Of a stretch of 37,725 nucleotides of DNA, positions 1-10,000 are shown piece after piece. The notes beneath the pieces are model-generated. The model was not told the DNA's origin, did no database searches, and was given only the letters and a program-made list of their open reading frames with translations. The first letter of the stretch is position 1. Each line of letters begins with the position of its first letter. The position numbers were made by a program, and so were the translations under genes. This DNA comes from Haplosporangium gracile (taxonomy: Eukaryota; Mortierellomycota; Mortierellomycetes; Mortierellales; Mortierellaceae), in contig JAAAUF010000357.1 of NCBI GenBank assembly GCA_015499985.1, forward strand, positions 1 through 37,725. The letters run 5' to 3'.

Positions 1-899
1 TTGTATTTTATTTATCATGTTTTATCCTTCGGTTTTCGGTACACTTGTTTTTTTCCCAGTTTAGATGTAATCTCTATGCTTTTTGGGCATTTATTTTTAT
101 ATCCTTTTGAACGGTGAGGACTGCCCGGTGAAAGGGAGTATTAGTTTACTGCACGCACACCACGACGCAATAAATTTCTTAAAAACAAAAAAAAAAAATC
201 TTCTATGCCTTGTATCTTTGTACCTTGCATCGATCGAATGGGGAGGCGAAATGAAGAAGAACAGTGCTGGGGAAGAAACATGTATCCTTCAGTCTTTGCC
301 TTTTGTTTGCGAGAGCAGCTTAGCTGCATCGACACGGTGCAAATACCATTTGCCTTTTGCCTTTTGTTCCTTTTGCACGAGGCTCACTGGCAAGCGAGAA
401 GGAGAGAGAGGAGAGTGGCGTGGAAGAACAAGGTTTGTCAGCTTGTTCTCTCCACACAAACATACGCACAACACAAAATAACACATTAGCCAAGGGCTGA
501 ACATCATCCAACCCGTGGACCAACAGGGTTGGAGAAAAGAAGCGACGAAAGTACTTGCTTATCGTCTGCCTGTCCCGTTTATCCTTTTTTTTTGCTCACA
601 TCCCTCTCTTTAGCTTTTCTCCTTCACTTTCTTGTTCTCTTTTCGCCCTCACCCTTCTTCTTCACTTTCACTTTCACTTTTCTCATCGCCCTCCTCGCCA
701 TCTCTTTTCTTTCTTTTTCTTTTCTTCCTTTTCACTCATCAGCCAGCTTTCAGGAACCCCATGCAATAATAAACAAGCGTCTTCTTTTTCTCGGCTAAAA
801 TAGTTGCAGTGAAGCCTTCCTTCGTCTCTCTTTGCCCTCTCAACCCCCTTTTCCTCTTCTCCGTGTTTACATCCCGCTCCAACGGTCCAATTGGCATAC
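1..899. other. Non-coding leader region upstream of the FAD monooxygenase gene
   Basis: No convincing coding sequence is seen in these 0.9 kb. Open frames here are short, overlap on both strands and have low-complexity or Cys-rich translations with no recognisable motif. The first ~500 bases are AT-rich with A and T runs and could be the 3' flank of a gene outside the window. From about 570 to 860 the plus strand becomes strongly C/T-rich, as it does before the other plus-strand genes here, so this part is probably promoter and 5' UTR of the gene starting at 900. Confidence 0.6.
570..860 (+). promoter_or_regulatory. Pyrimidine-rich leader tract before the FAD monooxygenase
   Basis: The plus strand is dominated by C and T (CTTTC/TTCTC-type runs) for nearly 300 bases and ends shortly before the ATG at 900. 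C/T-rich stretches upstream of the start are a known feature of many fungal promoters and 5' UTRs. The same pattern precedes the starts at 4056 and 29357. Its role as a transcription-start region is inferred; no clear TATA box was picked. Confidence 0.4.
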
Positions 900-3401
900 A
901 TGGTCGCGACAGACCTCAAGATTATCATTGCAGGCTGTGGTATCGGTGGGCTCTCAGCCGCCATTGCCCTCGAGCTAGCAGGCATCGACTACACTATCCT
1001 CGAGGAATCCCCGGCCTTGGATTCAGACCTCAAGCCCGGCGCCAGCGCCACCAATATCCCAACCAAGACGACACATGTTGGAGGCGCAATCCAGGTTGCC
1101 CCCACCGCCATCCATTTCCTGAGCCAGCTCGGCATCTACGACGAAATGAAGGAGATCTCCAAGCCGGTCAGTGGTCTCTCCATGAACGAGCACGATATGA
1201 GTTATGTCGGCCGCATTGATTTATCCACCCATCGGGAGAGGCAAGTGTCACTCTGTTTCTATTTTACTCAATTGTTTGTTTATATACGTGCGCTCATTTG
1301 CACATGCACGTCCACAATTTCGCTGTTGTGCTTGCTGTACTTTTCTGCATGGAACGGGTAGCCCAAAGAGTGCTGTGGAGAATTAACTTCCCCCCTCAAA
1401 TAAACGAATACAAACAGGTACGGATATCACACAGAAGTGATGGCCCGCTCGCAGCTTCAGGCACTTTTACTCCAGCATGTGCCCTCCAAGAGGATTGTTG
1501 CAGGAAAAGTCCTGGGCATGATCCAGAACAACGAACAAGTCACAGTCCGTTGCTCGAATGGAAAGACCTATGAAGGTGACATCCTTATCGCCGCCGACGG
1601 GGCATTTAGCAACATCCGACACTCCCTCTACTGGACCTTGGACGAAAAGAAGCAGCTCCCAAAAGCCGACATGGTCCCAATGTCAGTCGATCTTCACATC
1701 ATCTCTGGCTGTACAAAACCGCTGGACCCTGCAAAGTATCCGGTCCTCTTGGATGCAATGAGTGAAATCCAGTCAGTGCAACTGCCTGACAAGCCGTACG
1801 CCGTAAGCTTGTTTGCTAGTGCGGTTTAATTACTGATGAAAGACAGGCAAGCGGACTAAACCTTGGAGCTGACGCGTCGGAACCAATGTTGCTGCTATAG
1901 ATTTGGTTTATGCCTCTTCTAGACAACAGGATTGCATGGGATATCACGAAGGAAGTCAACAGGACGCCTATCCGACAAGGCGAAGCATCCAAGGTTTACC
2001 AATGGCGACCTGAAGACGTTGAAGAGACCCTCAAGACTGTGTGGGAGTTCGACTGCCCATACGGAGGACAAATCGGAGACCTCCTGGATACCACCCCGGT
2101 CGAGAACATGCACATGCACATGTCCGAGGAGAGATTCTGCGAGACTTGGTCTGGCGGTCGAACAGTCCTCTTAGGAGATGGCAAGTAGTATACACTCTAT
2201 GGATACAATGGCTAAGTGTGATATCGATCAGATTATCTAATATCTACACCCTTTTTATTTTCTTTTAACTGGTAGCTTGTCACAAGGGCTTCTACCATCC
2301 CGTCAGTGAAGCCATGGTTGATGCAGTTACATTGGTCAACCTGCTTTCGAAACTGCAGTCAGACTCAATGGACAGTTTAATGGCAGTTTTCAAGGAATAT
2401 AAAGAAAGACGCGCAGCCACGGCCAAAGCTGTGGTGGAGCATAGTACGCTCTTACGCCAAGTGTTTACAGGAAAGGTATTCTATCGCAGATGTTTGCCAT
2501 TGATCATGTCGCAAATCCAAGGAGTTTAGGTATAAAAAAAATCAGCATCGACAATGCGTGATTCACATATTTACTCTCTTCTCATTCATAGGGACGCGCC
2601 GCATCGCTGAAAAGGAATGTCATGTTCAACTATATGCCCGAGAAGGTGCGCCATCTGTTGGAGGATAAGAGACACGACAATCGGCCGCAGCTATGGTTTT
2701 TGCCACAGGCAAAGGACAAAGGCATCGTCAGACCCGCCACTAATTTACCACCCGTGCCGCCTGCATCACCAGTTTCACCAACATCACCAACGTCAACAAC
2801 ATTACCCAAAAGTTCAACAAGGTCGGATGGTGTTACTAAACAGTCTTCCGAGCACACCCAGGAGTCGAACGGAACTACTGAAGTGATGAGCGTATCAACA
2901 ACTGTTTCGTCCTCGAGGTCACCGCGGAGCTCTTGGACACCGAGCACTCGATCTGCGTTTTCGATGCCGTCGGCGGGCAATGTGCCGTTGTTTACTTCGA
3001 CTTCAAGGTCCTCACTGCCACCATCAATCAAGAGACCGGGTGGGTCAACTGCAAATCGAGCTGTGGAGGAGTCTCATTCTGTCCAAAAAAAAGATGGTGT
3101 GGATATGTCTGTTTCGATTGTCGACCCGTCCACAACCATCGCGGCAGCAGCAGCCACAGTAGCGGCGGCGGCAATTTCGGTTGATGCAGAGGTGGCGGCT
3201 TGGTCGACCGTTGCAACTTCCAAGGAGACAGAATCTGTTGACACAAAGAATCAAGTGGAGGAACACAGTGAAGAAGAAAAGAAAAAGGATATGGAAATAT
3301 TTGACGATTCATCGGATGATGAGGGCGAGTTTGTGAACTGCAGCCAGACGTTGGATAATGACATCCCTGAACCAGAGACCCCCCGAGCCATCGTTGCTTA
3401 G
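900..3401 (+). CDS. FAD-dependent monooxygenase (PHBH/salicylate hydroxylase-like) with a long disordered tail
   Basis: Five exons: 900-1240, 1418-1802, 1901-2180, 2276-2475, 2592-3401; 671 aa. Aromatic-ring or isoprenoid hydroxylases of this group use FAD and NAD(P)H to insert one oxygen atom; the substrate here cannot be told. Visible motifs are the dinucleotide-binding GCGIGG at residues 12-17 with an acidic residue (E36) ending the second strand, the DG motif (ADGAFSNIR, D174), and the GD motif GDACH at 334-338, which is created only when the exons are joined as given. The hydroxylase part ends near residue 430. The remaining ~240 residues are Pro/Ser/Thr/Ala-rich with SPT-type repeats and an acidic end, unusual for the family. 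The TTG in frame at 891 is ignored because ATG 900 directly precedes the FAD fold. Introns 1 and 3 have GC donors. No signal peptide is evident. Confidence 0.88.
1241..1417 (+). other. GC-AG intron 1 of the FAD monooxygenase
   Basis: The donor reads AG|GCAAGT and the acceptor is AAACAG. Removing 1241-1417 joins AG with G to restore an Arg codon, and the frame runs on as Y-G-Y-H-T-E-V, a typical sequence of this enzyme family. A GT donor at 1245 would not give this frame. GCAAGT is the strong consensus of the minor GC-AG class spliced by the major spliceosome. Confidence 0.82.
2181..2275 (+). other. GC-AG intron 3 of the FAD monooxygenase
   Basis: The donor reads GATG|GCAAGT and the acceptor is TGGTAG. 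Splicing joins G with CT to give Ala, producing the family GD motif G-D-A-C-H-K. Reading through gives a stop at once (GDGK*). The nearest GT (2185) would leave the frame wrong for the GD motif. This is the second GC donor in the same gene. Confidence 0.82.
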
Positions 3402-4055
3402 TCTTATTTATGTACCCTACTGGTTTTTTTTTTGTTTTATTTTTTTATTTGCAAAACATTAACAACAAAGACACACGGTATCTATATACATGTGAAAGGA
3501 ATGCTCTCAACAATAGTTTGACAATCGATGTGTTCTATCATTGAAAATTGGCCCTCCTATTTTACATTTTCTTGAATGAAGCTTGAGCTTTGAGATGCAG
3601 GGCCCCGCTCGAAGATGAATGGACGCTCCTTGCAATTGAACAGGGCAATTGGAGCCTAAAATTTGTTTGAAAAAAGAGCCTATTTACATTTAGGCAGGCA
3701 GTGCAGGTCTGTTGGCCCTTCTCGCCCTTCTCGTTCTTGTCCTGTGTGTTCTCGTCCCCCTCTTCCCTTCCCTCCCCCGTCCTCGTCCTCCTCTTCATCA
3801 GCCCCATTCCTTTTTCTTCACCCTCCTCTTCCTTTTCCGTCTTCTACTTCCTACCCCCCTCCTCCTCTCCTCCCTCCCTCTTCCTCCTTGGTCATTCTTT
3901 TATTTTTTGCCACATATACATTACACATCACTCATCTATTACTTCTTCTCTTTTCGCGGTTGTTATTATTATCCTTTCCTCGACACAGCAGCGTCTCATT
4001 GGAGACAGTTCTCTCCTTCGCTCCTTCTCTCCTTCCTCCGTCACCCAACTACTCC
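3402..4055. other. Intergenic region between the FAD monooxygenase and the DIP2-like gene
   Basis: No coding sequence is supported. The first ~250 bases are AT-rich with T runs, suitable as a 3' UTR/terminator of the upstream gene. From about 3715 the plus strand is almost pure C/T and forms the leader of the next gene. An open frame extends from 3663 into the next gene, but its translation of this part is Pro/Ser/Leu low complexity produced by the C/T tract. Confidence 0.6.
3715..4055 (+). promoter_or_regulatory. Pyrimidine-rich leader tract before the DIP2-like gene
   Basis: About 340 bases of strongly C/T-biased plus strand end at the ATG at 4056. The bias is nearly unbroken from 3715 to 3890 and again from 3945 to 4050. 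It is open in the frame of the downstream gene, so an automatic predictor could wrongly extend the protein to 3663. A role as core promoter/5' UTR is inferred from position and from the same pattern at other genes in the window. Confidence 0.4.
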
Positions 4056-7000
4056 ATGTCCTCGCCCGACGCCCCGAGGACGCCTTCCTCTTCCCTGCCA
4101 AAGGAGAATGCAGACAAGACTCTCATCCAGCCGCCAGGAATAACCGCCACCACACCTTCTAAAAATGACTCTCTCGCACCAACATCAGACACTAAACAAG
4201 CTGTCCCCGCGGACCCAACGGCCACAGTGACCACTGACAAAAATAACGCTTCAGAAACGGCTAACATCACCACAGCAACTCCTGCCGCCACCACTACCAC
4301 AGCAGATGCGGGGAAGGGTGCTGCCAACGCAATAGTCAAGCCTTCGGCCGGGTCGACAATTCCTTGGGCTGGGGCAAAAGGTGACGAAGCGTCGGAGGCC
4401 CCAAAGTCAGGAACAAGCTCTGGAACAGTCCTGCACCCTGTTACCAAATATCCTCTCCCTCCACCCGTCCTGTCCTCCTCAGAACCCAACAACAAGAACG
4501 CCTCCATCGTCCTCCCAGAAGTAAATGCCGGAAGAAACAACGCCCAGGAAGACAATGCCTCTGAAATCGCCTCTGACATCCAGGAACATTCTCAACACAG
4601 CGACAACGAAAGTATTCGTCTAATAGCGCTGGATGATGAAGGGAATGAAGCAGGCCAGACCAATGGGTATACCATCGAGGCTGTGGCAAAGGAGGGCGTG
4701 AGCACAGCCCCTGCAGACATCAAAAGCATCAACAGCGACAGCGACCACAAACCTTCAGCAAACAAGGTTGTTACCTCAGGAACAGAGGCGCCTGTCTCGG
4801 TCGTCAATGCTTCCTCTATTCCTTCGTCTGCTGCCAGAGTCCAAGAACCCAGCACCACAGCTGAACCCTCAGAAGAGCGGCCACAGGAGGAGCCAGAGGA
4901 ATCCGTCGCGTCCTATACCTCACCCAACTTTGAGTGGGCCAGGATTCTTCAAAAGCGTCTTGGCAAGAACCTTAGCGACGCACAGCTCCTGGCACGGTCC
5001 AACAGTATGTTGGCATCTCCCAGTATCCTGGCCCAGTCTCTCACTCAAGTCATCCCAAGTCTACAGGTTAAGGAAACTTCGCCACTTTCACCCGGAGCCA
5101 CCATCAAATACCAAACTGCAGAGGAGCTCTTTGACAGGCCAGCCTCAATTGAGCCGTCTCTTTCCGCGTACAAACCAGATGAGCAACTCGGACGAGACGA
5201 TCCTTTCCCCTCCAGCGCCTTTGCAAGTAGTTCTCAAGGCCCTCTTCTCCTCTTTGCGCCCTTGAATCCGGATCAACTCTATGGAAAAAACCCTACCACG
5301 ATTCCACCGACGGCACCACCACCGGCAGCTGAAAACTCATCGCAACTGAGAGTGCCGCGATCCCAACCTCAACCTCCGCCAACCACCAGTCCAGCCCAAT
5401 TGCAACAGCCTCACCATCAACCCGCTGCTCAGCAATCCGGACTTGTTGCCGTCCATGCTATACCCACCCAAAGGAATTCTCCTATCTCTATACCGCATTC
5501 GATGGCGACAGCGACACCAACGCAGGCTCCAAGGAATCACCTCGGAGGAGAACTGCATCAGTCCCCTCTCGTGTCCAGGGATATCGGCCCAGGGGCAAGG
5601 AATGTACGCCATAGCACAGGGATGCATATCCAGGATGACCGGCTCGCGGCTAATTCTCACTCGAATGCCAACCACAGGACGTTGAACGCTCAAAACTCCT
5701 CGTCTTCTCTGGTCGCCACGTCCATGCCACCGACTGCCAAGGATCAACATGGAGCCACCACCTCCAACTATCCCATTGCCCCAATCCAATATACCCCTCT
5801 TACGCAGTACAAGCCTATCAAGAAAGCACACAGTCTCCCAGCACCTGTCAAGGAGACGCCAGCTCCAGTCCAGACACCCTCTGCCGACCATCCAACAGAT
5901 ACAACTCATGATCAGGAAGCAGCTGCAACGACGCCCACCCCTGCCGGCGCCACACAGGAGGAATCTAAACCGAACCCAACGTCGACATCCGTGGTTGCGG
6001 CTGATACAGCACCTCAGTGGGCTCTGGAGGCAATGTCGGGATTCTCGGACATTAATTTCGATAGCACTTTGCCTGCAGGCGCTGCAGTTGCAACTACTCT
6101 GGGTAACACCTCCCATTCGACTGAGGCTCCCAGCAAAGTTCCTATGATCATTCCTCCTATCAGTGTGAAATCCCGGTCAAACCTTTCCATAAACGACGCG
6201 TCGCCGGGACAAGCGAAGCAGATCCAGTCTCCATTCGAATCCACCCAGCTGCATATCGAGGTACAATTTCAAGTACTGGAAACGTCATCTTATTTAGTTC
6301 CGAGAATCGTCTAGGTTCTCACAATAGTCTTCATCTTTGCTTGCATTATCCTTAGCTCAACCATCACTCGACTACAGCAGAACAGAAACCCACAGGACCA
6401 ACCGCTGTAGACCATACGAACATACCAACTAGCGCCCCGTTAGCTTCACCTACCCTGGCGCTTCTCAGTTTGCAGCAACCCTCATTATATTCAGCGCCTT
6501 TGCAAGATCCAACTGCGCCTTTTGATCAGCGCTCGAGTCCTGTGAAACACGGACATAGTGTGCAAGGCAATCACCAGGCAGGAAGGAGTATTTCGAGTCT
6601 GCGAGAGGTGCAGATAGGCCACACGGGCATTGAGCGAGCAAGCCTTGATGTTGGACACCCAAGGCGTGGCGGTAAGTTCATTGCTTCTCAATTGCGCTAA
6701 TTTGAAAACCGAGCAATCATTTGCCACTCCCTGACCATCTCTGATGGGGGTTCCCCCCTCTTTTCTTCTTGAATAGATACCGCTTCATTATCGGATATTA
6801 ACCCCTCTGCGACAACGGGAGTACCTCCCATGTTTGACTTGGGTTCTGGATATCAAATTTCGTGGCTTCCACAAAGTAAACCAATTCTTCCGCGGAGAGA
6901 CGACGTCAACTCGATCGACGTACCCGCACTGACAGGAAAGCAGCTTCTGCCACTAGAGCCGCGCGAGATTCAACCCGACAAACAGGATCCCTGTTTTCAG

Positions 7001-10000
7001 TTCAAGCATATAGGTGAAGCACTTCGACACTGGGGCCAACTGATCCCGGAAGGGAACGCGTTCGCTAACTTAGACGGTAAAGGCATCGAGTGCGGGTCCT
7101 GGGACTGGTCGTTTACTCTCGGAAAAGCTGAGATGGTCGCCAAAGCCATTCATGACAAGACACAGCTTCGCGTTGGATCAAGAGTAGCGCTTGTTTTCCG
7201 CATTTCAGAAGTTCTGGAGTTTGTTGCTGCATTCTATGGTGCTATTCTTGCAGGAGTGGTCCCTGTCCTTGTCAACCAGATTCAAGAATTCTCTGAGATG
7301 GTCTACATAATGACCTCCGCCAGAGTCGAGCTCGCCTTAACAACTCAGTTCAATCACCAGGCTCTCCACAAGGATATGCGGAAAGGATCGCTGTGGCCCG
7401 CCGGCGTAACCTGGTGGCAGACGGACATTTTAGATACGTGGGCGCCTAAGAACGGCCAACAGGAGCGATCACCCCTTCCAGATAATGAGCTGGCGTACAT
7501 TGAGTATACCAAGTCGGCGTCAGGAGAATTGAAGGGGGTTGCCGTGAGTCATTTGAACCTGATAATCCAGTGTCGATCTCTCTACTCCAGTTTCCTGTGG
7601 CGACCAGCGCTCTTCCGTGACAAGCACAACCACCTCCAAACGGATCCTAACCTCACAGCAGACGCATCTGTTGCTTACTCTATGGACGGCAAGGCCAACC
7701 CCGATAACCCCGCCCTATCTGGCACAGTGATGTCGTGGCTTGAGCCTCGGCAGCAGTCAGGACTTGTTCTTGGAGCCATTATGGGAGTATTTTGCGGCAA
7801 CTTCACTGTCTTTATGGAGGCTGGCATCACCGCCGTTTCAGGTCTCTGGGCTCACTCTGCGGCCGCCTACCGAGGTACATATTGTCGTGATGGCATTATT
7901 CGCTTGGATTGTTAACTTTGCGCAACAAAAAATAGCAACTGATATCGAGTGAATATCGGTATTTATATATACAACAATAGCAAATATTGCCTTTACCGAC
8001 TACAGTGGAATCCAAAGGCTGCTGAAGAATTACAGGATCAATCCTCAGGCAACTACAACACCTTCTCGACCCGACCTTCGCTTTCTCCACACGGTTTATG
8101 TGGATGCTCAGTGCAACAACATGAGGTTGAATCGAGAGTTCCTGGATGATTTTCTTTACCCACTCGGAATGATCCAACGATTCTGCATCTCCAAAGATGA
8201 GCTTCCAGGAATTGGAGCAGCCTCCAAGAAGTGTCGAAGCGACGTGGGACTGATCACCTTCCTCAGTCTGCCAGATCATGGTGGAATGATTGTTGCGCTT
8301 CGGGACCCACTGACCCATCCTAAAGGCGTAGACACAATCGAGCTCCGGAAAACCCACAGAATGTCAGTTCTATCCAATCCCAGGCGACCCTCTTTGGACC
8401 AGGCCGATGACTCGAATGACCAAGGCGCCAAGAAATCAGCTGCGGAAGCCCATGGATATGGGTCTTTGATGAATAGCCCCGTATCATCGCTGACTGCCGG
8501 CGAGTATTTGTTGCACAGGGCCGCCCTTCGTGCGAATCGTATTATTGTCTTGGCCACAGGAAAAGAGGCGTTCAACCGAAGGAACGAAGAGGGAACCGTC
8601 CTGGTTGGTGCTTTTGGATACGCTCTTGCACAGTGTAAGTTTGATCAAGTTTGCCAACCCGCTCCTGTTTTGATTTACCGACTTAATGAAAGAGATTTTG
8701 GCTAACCTCATTCTTCCTACATTGCTTCATTTTAGCCTCCGTTCTTGTGGTAGATCCAGAGACTTTGGCGCTGTCTTTGCCAGATACGGTCGGTGAAATT
8801 TGGATCAGCTATCCAGGACAACCAATGACCTTTTGGGGCTTGCCAGAGCACTCTCAAGAGATATTCCAGGCCAAGCCCTACATTGTCACGGAGGAGGCCA
8901 TGATGCCTCAAATCTACAAGGCAGATGGATCTGACAAGATGCTTCGGACAGGACTCTTGGGAGCCGTGATTGAAGGACGTATAGTTGTATTTGGATCTTA
9001 CTGGGATCGATTGCAGCAAGATCTGGCAGACCCTATGAAGACCATCGGGTTTCAGTACGAGTACCATCACTCGTCTGATTTGTCGCAGACTCTTTTTAAC
9101 CGTGTTGGTGGCATTAGCGAAGTGTAAGTAATTTTGTGTGATGTTTGTGTTTTGCCATGTGATTGCATAGGAGCTATTGTGTTTACCAGTGTTTATAAAA
9201 TATTGATAACTAGGTCCATCTTTGAGTGTCAGGTCAACAAGGACTACCTGCCAGTCATCTGTATTGAGATCACCAAGGAGAGTCGAGCCAATGGACAGCC
9301 TATCAACACTGTCGCACAGCATGTCGCTATCAACGCGCGCTATATCCTGCAGGAGGTGAACGCACTTCGGAGCTACTGCGTTGCTGTCTGGGACATGAAT
9401 GCACTGCCCAGGATCTTCAAGAACGGCCGTCGAGTTGTTGATCATACACTCTGCAAGGTTATGTTCACAATGGGCCGTATCTACAAGCTGCTCTACTTTG
9501 CGACCTTCACAGATGATGTTCTGTTCAATATTCCTCGGGGTGACGACCTTGGTAATGGCTTCTGGAGTCGAGGTAAGGGCTATAGCTTTGATGTTTGTAT
9601 TGACTGCATTTCCTTATATGTTTTGAAAAATGTCTGAAACGTTATTTAACTTTTTATATATAGAATGTGCTGCTAAGAGACAACGGAGGCAAGGGTCGGC
9701 GATGCGCTTTGTTCAGTATACTTCCAACATTGCCAGTTCGGACGCCTATGACGAAAAAGCAAACGTGTTTATGGGCAAGTTTCACAACATCACCGACATT
9801 GTCATGTGGCGATCCATGATCCAGCCAGATGACGCTGCATTCTTAGAACTGGATTCGCGTGGCAAAGAACAACGGACCATTTCCTTCAAGAAGTTCAACC
9901 AACGAGTCACTGGATACGCTATGTATCTGGAGAAGAAGTGTGCGCTCAAGGCAGGTGATCACGTCATCCTTTGGTTCTCACAGGATCTCGACTATGTGGT

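Noticed and set aside
83..489. Overlapping small frames on both strands near the window start
   Set aside because: Short, mutually overlapping and Cys/Lys-rich without domains or splice context.
529..798. Plus-strand open frame with Phe/Leu/Ser-rich translation, resembling membrane segments
   Set aside because: The composition is produced by the C/T tract (CTT, TTC, TCT codons); no motif, and it lies in the leader of the next gene.
2476..2591. Alternative donor at 2530 for intron 4 of the FAD monooxygenase
   Set aside because: Would include an in-frame stop at 2527-2529; the donor at 2476 (GTATTC) keeps frame.
3663..4055. N-terminal extension of the DIP2-like frame
   Set aside because: Pro/Ser/Leu low complexity from the pyrimidine leader; no ATG in frame before 4056, so 4056 is kept.
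5337..6116. 259-codon minus-strand frame
   Set aside because: Antisense to the low-complexity first exon of the DIP2-like gene; Arg/Cys/Trp-rich shadow.
8732..9445. 237-codon minus-strand frame
   Set aside because: Lies opposite exons 5-6 of the DIP2-like gene, runs through its intron and has no recognisable domain; a shadow frame.
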